Part shown: positions 31,366-40,484 of the stretch, piece after piece
Layout: the number at the start of each line of letters is the position of its first letter
Position numbering within the stretch: the first letter of the stretch is position 1
NCBI RefSeq assembly: GCF_052076145.1
Contig: NZ_CP197246.1
Coordinates: 5,022,001-5,086,000, forward strand
Direction: 5' to 3'
Source: Kitasatospora sp052076145
GTDB taxonomy: Bacteria > Actinomycetota > Actinomycetes > Streptomycetales > Streptomycetaceae
Length of the DNA: 64,000 nucleotides
The notes under the pieces: model-generated
The model's database searches: none
The model's input: only the letters and a program-made list of their open reading frames with translations
Told to the model about the DNA's origin: nothing
Program-made: the position numbers and the translations under genes

Positions 31366-33644
31366 GACGCCACCTCCGTACAGGTGCCGGCGTCGGACGT
31401 GTCCTCGTCCTCTACCGGGGTGACCACGGCCAGCACCTCGTCCATCGCGACCGTCCCGCCGGTGCTGGCCCGCAGCTCGGTGACCGTGCCGTCGTGCGGC
31501 GCGGTGATCACGTGTTCCATCTTCATCGCCTCCAGGACGAGCAGGGCCTGCCCGCGCTTGACCTGCTCGCCGAGCGCGGCCTTGACCACGGTGACCGTGC
31601 CCGGCATCGGTGCGGTGAGTGCGCCGTGATGGGCCGTACCGGTGGAACTCCGGTCGGCGAGTGGGTCGTACGGGTGGACGGCCCAGGCATCTCCGTCGAT
31701 CCCGAACCAGGTGACGGGGCCGGCCGCGGAGGTGTCGTCAGTGGCATGTGCAAAGGTCGTCTGCAGGCCGTCGACAGTGACGTGCACCCGGTCGGCGGCG
31801 AGGGTGGCCCGAGCCGTCCGGACGAGGCCGTCGTCGAGACGTACCTGCAGGTCGGCGCTGGTCCCTGAGTGACTGTCAGTGCCGTCGGATACGGTGCTCG
31901 CGTCAGCGGGTCGGACGAATACGGAGACCGGGTCGCGGCCCGGGAGGCGCAGCCGGTGGGTGGTCCACGCGGCCTCGCCGTTCAGCCGCCATCCGGAGGG
32001 CACGGAGAACGGGTCGGTCCACCCGTCGGCGCCGGCGGTCGGCGTCAGGGCCAGCTGCCGCGTCAGCGCGGCGGTGAAGTAGAGCACCTCCACGGCCGAG
32101 GCGGAGGGAGCGCGCCCCTCGTCACCATCAACGTGAGCACCGTTGATGTCAGCACCGTTTACGTCAGTGCTATCAACGTCAGCAGCAGGAAGACCAGCGG
32201 CGTACGGAGAGCTCAGCAGCTCCGGCTGCTGCTCGACGGTCCGCTCGACCAGGCCGGTGTCGAGCCGACCGGCGGCGACGTCGGGGTGGGCCAGCAGCCG
32301 TCGGAGGAATCCGGCGTTGGTGGTCACCCCGAGCAGCTGGGTCTCCGCGAGCGCGGCCCGGAGGCGGCGGATCGCGGTCGGGCGGTCGGGCCCGTACGCG
32401 ATGACCTTGGCCAGCATGGGGTCGTAAAGGCTGCCGATCTCGGTACCGGCGGTCACGCCGGAGTCCACCCGGATGCCGCTGCCGCGCGGTTCGTCGAGGG
32501 CGAGGATGCGACCGCCGGTGGGGAGGAAGTCCCGGTCGGGGTCCTCGGCGCAGATCCGGGCCTCGATCGCGTGGCCCAGGAAGGAGATGTCCGACTGCTC
32601 GAACGGGAGGTTCTCGCCCGCGGCGACGCGGAGCTGCCACTCGACGAGGTCCAGGCGTTGCGGGTGCGGCGTGTCGGCCCCGACGGCGATGGCCAGCTCG
32701 GTGACGGGGTGTTCGACCTGGAGGCGGGTGTTCATCTCCATGAAGAAGAAGTCCAGGACACCTTCGGGTGCGGGCCCCGAGGGGTCGATGCCCGGCACGA
32801 TGAACTCCACCGTGCCGGCCCCGGTGTAGCCGCAGGCCTCGGCGGCGCGGACGGCTGCCGCGCCCATGGCCTCGCGGGTCTCCGGGTTCAACAGGACGGA
32901 GGGTGCCTCTTCGATCAGCTTCTGGTGTCGGCGCTGAAGACTGCACTCGCGCTCACCGAGGTGGACGGTCCGGCCGTGGGTGTCGGCCAGGATCTGCACC
33001 TCGATGTGCCGGGGCTGGTCGACCCAGCGCTCCAGCAGCAGGGTGTCGTCGCCGAAGGAGGTCCGGGCGACCCGTCGGGCCGCCGCCAGCTCGGCGGGCA
33101 GGTCGGCCGGGTCGCGGACCAGCCGCATGCCCTTGCCGCCGCCACCGGCGGACGGCTTGAGCAGCACGGGGTAGCCGATCTCGGTCGCCGCAGCGGTGAG
33201 GTCCGCATCGGTCGGCGAGCCGCCCTGGCTGCCCGGCACCACCGGCACTCCGGCGGTGCGGACGGCCTCCTTGGCGTTGATCTTGTCGCCCATCAGCTCG
33301 ACCGCGGCCGGCGGCGGGCCGATGAAGACCAGGCCCGCGTCCGTGCACGCCCGTGCGAAGGCTGCGTTCTCGGCGAGGAAGCCGTACCCGGGGTGGACGG
33401 CCTGGGCACCGGTGCGGCGGGCGGCCGCGAGGATCTGGTCGGTGCGCAGGTAGGTCTCGACAGCGGTGCTGTCGCTGTGCCCGGCAGGGCCGAGCCGCAC
33501 CGCGACATCGGCCTCGCGGACGTGCGGCGCATCGGCGTCCGCGTCGCTGAAGACGGCGACGGACCGGACGCCGAGCTGCCGCAGGGTCCGGATCACCCGT
33601 ACCGCGATCTCGCCTCGGTTGGCGACCAGAACAGTGTCGAACAT
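31362..33644 (-). CDS. accA1: Biotin carboxylase/BCCP alpha subunit of acyl-CoA (methylcrotonyl-CoA) carboxylase
   Basis: A 760-residue biotin-dependent carboxylase subunit. The N-terminal biotin carboxylase starts with MFDTVLVANRGEIAVRVIRT. It has the ATP-grasp glycine loop LKPSAGGGGKGMRLV (about 173-187), IEVQILADTHGRTVHLGERECSLQRRHQK, and EMNTRLQVEHPVTE. The C-terminal biotinyl domain carries EAMKMEH with biotinylated lysine K708. Between them lies a BT-like region. It is interrupted by an odd Asp/Asn/Val-rich linker (about 486-505, VDSTDVNGADINGAHVDGD) encoded by unusually AT-rich DNA. GGAGG precedes the ATG at 33644. With the downstream beta subunit it would carboxylate 3-methylcrotonyl-CoA. 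The operon order is conserved with S. coelicolor SCO2776-2779. Confidence 0.94.
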   Translation of the reverse strand: MFDTVLVANRGEIAVRVIRTLRQLGVRSVAVFSDADADAPHVREADVAVRLGPAGHSDSTAVETYLRTDQILAAARRTGAQAVHPGYGFLAENAAFARACTDAGLVFIGPPPAAVELMGDKINAKEAVRTAGVPVVPGSQGGSPTDADLTAAATEIGYPVLLKPSAGGGGKGMRLVRDPADLPAELAAARRVARTSFGDDTLLLERWVDQPRHIEVQILADTHGRTVHLGERECSLQRRHQKLIEEAPSVLLNPETREAMGAAAVRAAEACGYTGAGTVEFIVPGIDPSGPAPEGVLDFFFMEMNTRLQVEHPVTELAIAVGADTPHPQRLDLVEWQLRVAAGENLPFEQSDISFLGHAIEARICAEDPDRDFLPTGGRILALDEPRGSGIRVDSGVTAGTEIGSLYDPMLAKVIAYGPDRPTAIRRLRAALAETQLLGVTTNAGFLRRLLAHPDVAAGRLDTGLVERTVEQQPELLSSPYAAGLPAADVDSTDVNGADINGAHVDGDEGRAPSASAVEVLYFTAALTRQLALTPTAGADGWTDPFSVPSGWRLNGEAAWTTHRLRLPGRDPVSVFVRPADASTVSDGTDSHSGTSADLQVRLDDGLVRTARATLAADRVHVTVDGLQTTFAHATDDTSAAGPVTWFGIDGDAWAVHPYDPLADRSSTGTAHHGALTAPMPGTVTVVKAALGEQVKRGQALLVLEAMKMEHVITAPHDGTVTELRASTGGTVAMDEVLAVVTPVEDEDTSDAGTCTEVAS

Positions 33645-33664
33645 GGGAGGCGTTCCTCCAGAGC

Positions 33665-33716
33665 GAGGACGAGAACGAGGGACGAGAGGTGGGACGAGAG
33701 GTGGGACGAGAACGAG
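33665..33716. repeat. Short purine-rich direct repeats between accA1 and accD1
   Basis: GACGAGAACGAGG, GGACGAGAGGTG twice in tandem, then GACGAGAACGAG fill most of the 110-base gap between the two carboxylase genes. The opposite (transcribed) strand is therefore pyrimidine-rich (CTCGTCC). Function unknown. Confidence 0.6.
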
Positions 33717-33754
33717 CCAGGGCGAACGAGTGGGAACCACCGACCTGCCGTCGG

Positions 33755-35476
33755 TCACATCCGGAAGACGCCGTACGGCTGCGGCTCGGCGAGCGGGGCG
33801 TTCGCGCAGCTGGTGAGGGCCAGCCCGAGGACGGTGCGGGTGTCCATCGGGTCGATCACGCCGTCGTCCCAGAGCCGGGCGGTCGAGTAGTAGGCGTTGC
33901 CCTGCCGCTCGTACTGCTCGCGGACGGGGCGCTTGAACTGCTCCTCCGCCTCGGCAGGCCACTCCTCGCCCTGCCCCTCCAACTGGTCCCGGCGGACGGT
34001 GGCGAGCACGGAGGCCGCCTGTTCGCCGCCCATGACCGAGATCTTCGCCCCGGGCCACATCCAGAGGAAGCGAGGCGAGTAGGCCCGTCCGCACATCGAG
34101 TAGTTGCCCGCGCCGTACGAGCCGCCGATGACCACCGTCAGCTTGGGCACCCGGGTGCAGGCGACGGCGGTGACCATCTTGGCGCCGTGCTTGGCGATGC
34201 CACCCGCCTCGTACTGGCGGCCGACCATGAAGCCGGTGATGTTCTGGAGGAACAGCAGCGGAATGCCCCGCTGGTCGCACAGCTCGATGAAGTGGGCGCC
34301 CTTGAGAGCCGACTCGGCGAACAGCACGCCGTTGTTGGCGACGATGCCGACGGGGTGCCCGTGGATCTTCGCGAAGCCGGTGACCAGCGTCGTCCCGTAC
34401 TCGGCCTTGAACTCGGCGAACCGGCTGCCGTCCACCAGCCGCGCGATCACCTCGCGGACGTCGTACGGAGTCCGGGGGTCGACGGGCACCGCGCCGTACA
34501 GCCCGGCGGGGTCGACGGCCGGGGGCTCGGCGGGGCCGAGCGGCCACGGCTTGGCAGCACGCGGGCCGAGACCGGCGACGATCGTCCGGAGGATGGAGAG
34601 CGCGTGGGCGTCGTCGTCGGCGAGGTGGTCCGTCACGCCGGAGGTACGGGAGTGCAGGTCACCGCCGCCCAGCTCCTCCGCTGTGACGACCTCACCGGTG
34701 GCGGCCTTCACGAGCGGCGGGCCGCCCAGGAAGATCGTGCCCTGGTTGCGGACGATCACGGCCTGGTCGCTCATCGCCGGCACGTACGCGCCGCCCGCCG
34801 TGCAGGAGCCGAGCACGGCGGCCAGCTGCGGGATGCCGGCGGCGGAGAGCCGGGCCTGGTTGTAGAAGATCCGGCCGAAGTGGTCGCGGTCGGGGAAGAC
34901 CTCGTCCTGCATCGGCAGGAAGGCACCGCCCGAGTCGACCAGGTAGAGGCAGGGCAGCCGGTTCTCCAGCGCCACCTCCTGGGCCCGGAGGTGCTTCTTG
35001 ACCGTCATCGGGTAGTAGGTACCGCCCTTGACGGTGGCGTCGTTGGCGACCACCACGACCTCGCGCCCGGCGACCCGGCCGATCCCGGCGATCACCCCGG
35101 CGGCGGGGGCGGCCCCGTCGTAGAGGCCGTCGGCGGCCAGCGGGCTGAGCTCGAGGAAGGGGGAGGAGGGGTCGAGCAGTGCGTCGACCCGCTCCCGGGG
35201 CAGCAGCTTGCCGCGGGCGGTGTGCCGGGCGCGGGCCTTGGCACCGCCGCCCTGTGCGGCTGCCGCGAGCTTCTCGCGGAGTTCGGTGACCAGGGCCCGG
35301 TGCGCAGCGGTGTTCGCCGCGAACGCGTCCGAGCCGGGGTCGACGGCCGTCTCCAGCCGGGGTGCGGGCGCGGCCGCGCCGTCGAACCGGGGCAGAGCAG
35401 CGCCCTGACCGGTGGACGGAAGCACGCCGGGACCTGCGGCCGTGCCGGCGGTCGGTCCGAAGAATGTGGGGACCAT
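33755..35476 (-). CDS. accD1: Carboxyltransferase beta subunit of acyl-CoA (methylcrotonyl-CoA) carboxylase
   Basis: A 573-residue carboxyltransferase with two crotonase-like halves. Visible landmarks: RHTARGKLLPRERVDALLDPSSPFLELS, LYLVDSGGAFLPMQDEVFPDRDHFGRIFYNQARLSA, GTIFLGGPPLVKAATGEVVTAEELGGGDLHSRTSGVTDHLA, LFLQNITGFMVGRQYEAGGIAKHGAKMV, and IGGSYGAGNYSMCGRAY. This is the MCC-beta pattern (the YFGRI/FYNQA and GNYGMCGRAY type) rather than propionyl-CoA carboxylase. It is the first gene of the liu-type operon. The ATG at 35476 is preceded by GGGAGC. The promoter region between it and the TetR gene has a perfect inverted repeat. Confidence 0.94.
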   Translation of the reverse strand: MVPTFFGPTAGTAAGPGVLPSTGQGAALPRFDGAAAPAPRLETAVDPGSDAFAANTAAHRALVTELREKLAAAAQGGGAKARARHTARGKLLPRERVDALLDPSSPFLELSPLAADGLYDGAAPAAGVIAGIGRVAGREVVVVANDATVKGGTYYPMTVKKHLRAQEVALENRLPCLYLVDSGGAFLPMQDEVFPDRDHFGRIFYNQARLSAAGIPQLAAVLGSCTAGGAYVPAMSDQAVIVRNQGTIFLGGPPLVKAATGEVVTAEELGGGDLHSRTSGVTDHLADDDAHALSILRTIVAGLGPRAAKPWPLGPAEPPAVDPAGLYGAVPVDPRTPYDVREVIARLVDGSRFAEFKAEYGTTLVTGFAKIHGHPVGIVANNGVLFAESALKGAHFIELCDQRGIPLLFLQNITGFMVGRQYEAGGIAKHGAKMVTAVACTRVPKLTVVIGGSYGAGNYSMCGRAYSPRFLWMWPGAKISVMGGEQAASVLATVRRDQLEGQGEEWPAEAEEQFKRPVREQYERQGNAYYSTARLWDDGVIDPMDTRTVLGLALTSCANAPLAEPQPYGVFRM

Positions 35477-35545
35477 CCCAAGAGCTCCCTTGCCCTCGGA
35501 GCCAGGCGGGTACGCGGACGGATGACCCGCGACCCCAAAGTTAGT

Positions 35546-35577
35546 GAGCGTTAACTCCTGTTGCCAGGTTAACGCTC
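35546..35577. promoter_or_regulatory. Palindromic operator between accD1 and tetR gene
   Basis: Perfect 10-bp arms, GAGCGTTAAC (35546-35555) and GTTAACGCTC (35568-35577), separated by 12 bases; each arm itself contains GTTAAC. It is centred in the 129 bases between the divergent starts, where a TetR-type regulator of the acyl-CoA operon (compare AccR of S. avermitilis, which controls accD1A1-hmgL-fadE4) would bind. Confidence 0.8.
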
Positions 35578-35605
35578 GATAACCCAGGTGTCTACGATGG
35601 ATGTC

Positions 35606-36256
35606 ATGTCGAACGTGCAGCCTGTCTCCGCACTCCCACGCCGCGACCAGATCCGGCGGGAGGCCGCCCGGCTCTTTGCCGCCCGGGGCTTCCTCGGCGT
35701 CGGCGTGGACGAGATCGGTAAGGCCGTCGGCATCAGCGGCCCAGGGCTGTACCGCCACTTCTCCGGCAAGGACGCGATGCTCGCGGACCTGCTCGTCGGG
35801 ATCAGTGAACGCCTCCTGGACGCGGGCCGCCAGCGGGTCGGCGAGGCCGACAGCGCCACCGGCGCATTGGACGCGCTCATTGGCGGCCACGTCGACTTCG
35901 CGCTGGACGACCGGGATCTGATCATCCTGCACGACCGCGAACTGCTCCATCTCAAGGAGGAGGACCGCCGCCGGGTGCGCCGCCTCCAGCGCGGCTACGT
36001 CGAACTGTGGGTCGAGATGGTCCGCGAGGCCTTCCCGCCGCTCGCCACCCCCGAGGCCGCCCCCCTCGCCCGCGCCGCCGTCCACGCGGTCTTCGGCCTG
36101 CTCAACTCGACCCCGCACAGCGCGGGCCCGCAGTCCGCCGACGGCGACCGTGGCGGCCTGCCGCGCGACGCGATGGCCTCGCTGCTCCACGACCTGGCCC
36201 AGGGGGCCTTCGCGGCAGCGGCCGTCACGGCGGAGGCCGCCGCGGACGCCGCCTGA
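35606..36256 (+). CDS. TetR-family repressor of the acc/hmgL/acdH operon
   Basis: A 216-residue regulator. The N-terminal helix-turn-helix is typical: RDQIRREAARLFAARGFLGVGVDEIGKAVGISGPGLYRHFSGKDAMLADLL (about 12-62). The C-terminal ligand-binding half includes RDLIILHDRELLHLKEEDRRRVRRLQRGYVELWVEMVREAFPPL, found in regulators of acyl-CoA metabolism. It is divergent from accD1, with a palindrome covering the promoter region, so autoregulation and operon repression are likely. Published AccR-type regulators in Streptomyces respond to short-chain acyl-CoAs; the ligand here is inferred by position only. In-frame starts at 35588, 35597 and 35606 are possible, and none has a strong ribosome site. 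Confidence 0.92.
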   Translation: MSNVQPVSALPRRDQIRREAARLFAARGFLGVGVDEIGKAVGISGPGLYRHFSGKDAMLADLLVGISERLLDAGRQRVGEADSATGALDALIGGHVDFALDDRDLIILHDRELLHLKEEDRRRVRRLQRGYVELWVEMVREAFPPLATPEAAPLARAAVHAVFGLLNSTPHSAGPQSADGDRGGLPRDAMASLLHDLAQGAFAAAAVTAEAAADAA

Positions 36257-36401
36257 GCGTCTGGGCGTAGGACCAACGGGGGAGCCCGTCGGGTCCGGGG
36301 GCGGGTGCGGTGGTCCGGCCGTGCGGGGCAGGCTGGTGATCGGCGGGAAGCTCACGCGGCCAGGTGCTGTTCGAGTCACTGTCGGGCCCGTCGAATCACG
36401 A

Positions 36402-36431
36402 TGGACTACACCGCGACCGAATGGTTAGTAT
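36402..36431 (+). promoter_or_regulatory. Promoter of the fused ABC exporter gene
   Basis: -35-like TGGACT (36402-36407), an 18-base spacer and -10 TAGTAT (36426-36431). They are positioned so that transcription would begin at or within 2 bases of the ATG at 36440. This fits a leaderless mRNA and the lack of a ribosome site. Confidence 0.55.
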
Positions 36432-36439
36432 CCCTAAAT

Positions 36440-39400
36440 ATGGCTGAGACTCAAGGTTCTACGGCGGAGATTACCTCCGGTGCCAGCGCCGCAGGCGATG
36501 TGTCCGACCGCGCCACGAGGCTCCGGCCGACGACCGCGCCGGCCCCAGTCGGCGACACCACCCCCACCACCCCCACCACCCCAACCGCCGCTCCCGCCGC
36601 GCTCGCCACCCCCACCGCTCCCGGCGAGACGCCGCCCGGTTGGCTGCGTCGGCTCGTGGGCTACTGCTGGCGGTACCGGAAGAACGTCCTGCTCTCCTTC
36701 GGGGCGTCGCTGGTCGGAATGACGGTCACGTCTGCCGTCCCCCTGATCACCAAGCTGATCATCGACGACGTCATCACCAACCACACCCGCCCGCTCATGC
36801 CGTGGGCCGTGGCGCTTCTCGCTGCCGCCGCCGTGGTGTTCCTCTGCACCCAGATCCGCCGCTACTACGGCGGGCAGCTCGCGCTGGACGTCCAGCACGA
36901 CATGCGGGCCGACCTCTTCCGTTCGCTCACCCGTCTGGACGGCGCCCGACAGGACTCGCTCGACACCGGCCAGGTGGTCGGCCGGGCGACCTCCGACCTG
37001 CAACTCGTCAACGGCCTGCTCTCGATGCTGCCGATGATGACCGGCAACTTCCTGATGTTCGGCACGTCCGTCCTGGTGATGCTCTGGCTGTCACCGCCGC
37101 TGACGCTCATCGCCCTGGTCATGGGCCCGGCCCTCTGGTGGTTCGCCACTCTCAGCCGCAAGCGCCTCTTCCCCGCGACGTGGGCCGCCCAGCAGGAGGC
37201 GGCCGTCGTCGCGGGCGTCGTCGACGAGGCGATCGGCGGTGTCCGGGTGGTCAAGGGCTTCGGCCAGGAGGCCCAGGAGCGCGCGAAGCTCGAACGCGCC
37301 TCCCGCGCACTCTTCGGCGCCCGGCTCCGCTCGATCCGCCTCAACAGCCGCTACACCCCGGCCATGCAGGCGATCCCCGCCCTCGGGCAGGTCGCGGTCC
37401 TCGCCCTCGGCGGCTGGCTGGCCGTGGAGGGGCAGGTCTCGCTCGGCACCTTCGTCGCCTTCTCCACATACGTCGCCCAGATGACCGGCCCGGTCCGGAT
37501 GCTGACCATGCTGATCACCGTCGGCCAGCAGGCGCGGGCGGGTGTGGAGCGGGTGTTCCAGCTCGTCGACCAGCGTCCGCTCGTCCAGGAGCGCCCCGGC
37601 GCGGTCGATCTGGCGACCACCCCTATTTCCACCTCCGCTTCCGCCACTCCTGTCACCGACCGGGCTCCGGCCCTGGAGTTCGACCGGGTCGACTTCCGCT
37701 ACCACGGCGGTACGGCGGATGCGCCGGAGCAGCGGCTCGTCCTGGAGCAGCTGAGTCTGCGGCTGGCCCAGGGCGAGACGCTGGCGCTGGTCGGTAGCTC
37801 CGGCTCCGGTAAGTCGACGGTGGCGCAGCTCGTACCCAGGTTCTACGACCCCACGGCGGGCACCGTCCGCCTGCACGGCCACGACCTGCGTGATCTCACC
37901 CTCGAATCGCTTCGCGGGGCGATCGGCATCGTTCCCGAGGAGAGCTTCCTCTTCTCCGACACGGTCAGTGCCAACATCGCCTACGGCCGCCCCGACGCGA
38001 CCGACCAGCAGATCGAGGAGGCCGCCCGCGCGGCCCAGGCCGACGGCTTCGTCCGGGCGCTGCCCGATGGCTACGCCACCAAGGTCGGCGAGCAGGGCCT
38101 CACCCTCTCCGGCGGCCAGCGGCAGCGGATAGCCCTGGCGCGGGCGATCCTCAGCGACCCGCAGCTCCTGCTGCTCGACGACGCGACCTCGGCCGTCGAC
38201 CCGCAGGTGGAGGCCGAGATCCACGAGGCGCTGCGCAGCGTGATGGCTGGCCGCACCACTCTGCTAATCGCCCACCGGCAGTCGACCCTCCAGCTGGCCG
38301 ACCGGATCGCCGTCCTGGAGCGCGGTCGGCTGATCGACATCGGCACGCACGCCGAGCTCGAAGCCCGATGTCCTCAGTACCGTGCGCTGATCACCGACCC
38401 GGACGGCGGGATAGGCACCCCGGCCCCCGACACCCAGCTCGGCGCCCAGCCCGCCCCTCAGCAACAGCCTGCGCTCCAGAAGCAGCCCGCACGAGCCACC
38501 GCCTCGGCGACGCCCGCCGCACCGCTGACGGCCCCCGCGCCCAAGGCCACCGACGCCGCCCCCGACCTCCTGGAGAAGGTCGCGGCGCTCCCCCCGGCCG
38601 TCGACACGCCCGACATCCCGCTCGCCGCCGCCGAGGCCGGTGACCCCGACTTCAGCCTCGCCCGGCTGCTCGCGCCCTTCCGTCGCCCGCTCGCGCTGGC
38701 CCTGCTGCTGCTGGCGTTGGACGCCGCAGCCGGGCTTGCGATCCCCGTCCTGATCCGGCACGGCATCGACGACGGCGTGAGCCGCGCCGCGTTCTCCGGC
38801 GTCGCCGTCGCCTCGCTGGGCGCGCTCGCCGTCGTCCTGCTCGACTGGCTGGTGCAGGGCGCCGAGGCGCGGGTCAGCGGCCGTACGGGTGAGCGGGTCC
38901 TGTACACGCTGCGCCTGAAGATCTTCGGGCACCTCAACCGGCTCGGGCTGGACTACTACGAGCGCGAGCTGTCCGGCCGGATCATGACCCGGATGACCAC
39001 CGACGTCGACTCGATCTCCAGCTTCCTGCAGACCGGTGTGGTCACGGCCGTGGTCAGCCTGCTGACCTTCTTCGGGATCTTCGGGGCCCTGCTGGTGATC
39101 GACGCGGGCCTGGCGCTCGTCGTGTTCGGCGTGCTGCCGCTGCTGGTCGTCGCGACCCTGGTGTTCCGCCGCAAGTCGACCGCGCAGTACCAGATCTCCC
39201 GTGACCTGATCAGCACGGTCAACGCGAGCCTCCAGGAGAACGTGGCGGGCATGCGGATCGTCCAGGCTTTCCGCCGCCAGGAGCTCAACACCGACCGGTT
39301 CCTCGCGGCCGGCACCGACTACCGCAACGCCCGGGTCAAGGCGCAGCTGTACATATCCGTCTACTTCCCGTTCGTGCAGTTCCTGTCCAGCGTGGCCGCC

Positions 39401-40396
39401 GCCCTGGTGCTGATCGTGGGCGCCTCCCGGGTCGACGCGGGCACGCTGACCATCGGCGCGCTGGTCGCGTACCTGCTGTACATCGACCTCTTCTTCGCCC
39501 CCGTCAACCAGCTCTCGCAGATCTTCGACGGGTACCAGCAGGCGTCCGTCGGCCTCGGCCGGATCAGGGAGCTGCTGCGGACGCCGACCAGCACGCCGGA
39601 CACCGAGCAGCCGGTCGCGGTGGAGCGGCTGCGCGGCGAGGTCCGGTTCACCGACGTCAGCTTCGCCTACAACGGTGGCGACGGCGGCAGCCCGGACGTG
39701 CTCTCCGGGATCAGCCTGCACATCCCACCGGGCCAGACCGTCGCCCTGGTCGGTGAGACCGGCGCGGGCAAGTCGACGCTGGTCAAGCTGGTGGCCCGGT
39801 TCTACGACGCCACCGGCGGCACCGTCAGCGTCGACGGCACCGACGTCACCCGGTACGACCTCGCGCAGTACCGGCACCGGCTCGGTGTCGTCCCGCAGGA
39901 GGCGTACCTCTTCGCCGGGACGGTCCGGGACGCGATCGCCTACGGGCGGCCGACGGCGACGGACGCCGAGGTCGAGGCAGCGGCCCGCGCGGTCGGGGCG
40001 CACGAGATGATCGTCGGACTGTCGGAAGGCTACCGTCACGAGGTCAGCGGCCGTGGCCGGAACCTCTCCGCCGGTCAGCGCCAGCTGATCGCGCTGGCCC
40101 GCGCCGAGCTGGTGGACCCGGACCTGCTGCTCCTCGACGAGGCCACCGCCGCGCTCGACCTCGCGACGGAGGCGGCCGTCAACAACGCCGCCGACCGGCT
40201 CAGCGGCGGGCGTACGACGCTGGTCATCGCCCACCGCCTGACCACCGCGCAACGGGCCGACCGGATCGTCGTGCTGGCGCACGGCCGGGTGGTGGAGGAC
40301 GGCGCGCACGGCGAGCTGCTGGCGCGCGGCGGTGCGTACGCAAAGCTCTGGCAGGCCTTCACGGCGGACGGCCACGCTGCCGAAAAGCTGCTCTGA
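36440..40396 (+). CDS. Fused heterodimer-type ABC exporter (TMD-NBD-TMD-NBD)
   Basis: A 1318-residue full ABC exporter. A Pro/Thr-rich cytoplasmic head (1-66) leads to a six-helix membrane domain (about 80-370) and NBD1 with Walker A GSSGSGKST (452-460), signature LSGGQ (556-560) and Walker B LLLLDDATSAVD. There the catalytic Glu is Asp (D581). An Ala/Pro linker (about 660-730) joins the second membrane domain and NBD2 with GETGAGKST (1105-1113), signature LSAGQ (1209-1213) and Walker B LLLLDEATAALD (E1234 present). The two ATP sites are thus unequal, as in heterodimeric multidrug exporters, here joined in one chain. The substrate is unknown; drug or lipid export is the family guess. Leaderless start supported by a promoter at 36402-36431. 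Confidence 0.93.
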   Translation: MAETQGSTAEITSGASAAGDVSDRATRLRPTTAPAPVGDTTPTTPTTPTAAPAALATPTAPGETPPGWLRRLVGYCWRYRKNVLLSFGASLVGMTVTSAVPLITKLIIDDVITNHTRPLMPWAVALLAAAAVVFLCTQIRRYYGGQLALDVQHDMRADLFRSLTRLDGARQDSLDTGQVVGRATSDLQLVNGLLSMLPMMTGNFLMFGTSVLVMLWLSPPLTLIALVMGPALWWFATLSRKRLFPATWAAQQEAAVVAGVVDEAIGGVRVVKGFGQEAQERAKLERASRALFGARLRSIRLNSRYTPAMQAIPALGQVAVLALGGWLAVEGQVSLGTFVAFSTYVAQMTGPVRMLTMLITVGQQARAGVERVFQLVDQRPLVQERPGAVDLATTPISTSASATPVTDRAPALEFDRVDFRYHGGTADAPEQRLVLEQLSLRLAQGETLALVGSSGSGKSTVAQLVPRFYDPTAGTVRLHGHDLRDLTLESLRGAIGIVPEESFLFSDTVSANIAYGRPDATDQQIEEAARAAQADGFVRALPDGYATKVGEQGLTLSGGQRQRIALARAILSDPQLLLLDDATSAVDPQVEAEIHEALRSVMAGRTTLLIAHRQSTLQLADRIAVLERGRLIDIGTHAELEARCPQYRALITDPDGGIGTPAPDTQLGAQPAPQQQPALQKQPARATASATPAAPLTAPAPKATDAAPDLLEKVAALPPAVDTPDIPLAAAEAGDPDFSLARLLAPFRRPLALALLLLALDAAAGLAIPVLIRHGIDDGVSRAAFSGVAVASLGALAVVLLDWLVQGAEARVSGRTGERVLYTLRLKIFGHLNRLGLDYYERELSGRIMTRMTTDVDSISSFLQTGVVTAVVSLLTFFGIFGALLVIDAGLALVVFGVLPLLVVATLVFRRKSTAQYQISRDLISTVNASLQENVAGMRIVQAFRRQELNTDRFLAAGTDYRNARVKAQLYISVYFPFVQFLSSVAAALVLIVGASRVDAGTLTIGALVAYLLYIDLFFAPVNQLSQIFDGYQQASVGLGRIRELLRTPTSTPDTEQPVAVERLRGEVRFTDVSFAYNGGDGGSPDVLSGISLHIPPGQTVALVGETGAGKSTLVKLVARFYDATGGTVSVDGTDVTRYDLAQYRHRLGVVPQEAYLFAGTVRDAIAYGRPTATDAEVEAAARAVGAHEMIVGLSEGYRHEVSGRGRNLSAGQRQLIALARAELVDPDLLLLDEATAALDLATEAAVNNAADRLSGGRTTLVIAHRLTTAQRADRIVVLAHGRVVEDGAHGELLARGGAYAKLWQAFTADGHAAEKLL

Positions 40397-40484
40397 GCAG
40401 GGTCGTTCGATCACGGAGCGATATCGGCTGGGACGCAACTGCGCAGCTCAGCGCCCAGAACCCGGCCGAACGGCCGGACGGCCT

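Noticed and set aside
33665..33716. CRISPR-like or regulatory repeat array
   Set aside because: The units are short, purine-rich, partly overlapping and without unique spacers. There are no cas genes, and the only Cas4-like protein in the window is in a helicase operon. Kept as a simple repeat.
31869..33890. Long plus-strand open frame across accA1
   Set aside because: It is antisense to a biotin carboxylase with full motifs, has no ribosome site and no recognisable domain.
38264..40438. 724-codon open frame antisense to the ABC exporter
   Set aside because: Shadow frame; the exporter has all nucleotide-binding motifs in the right order on the plus strand.
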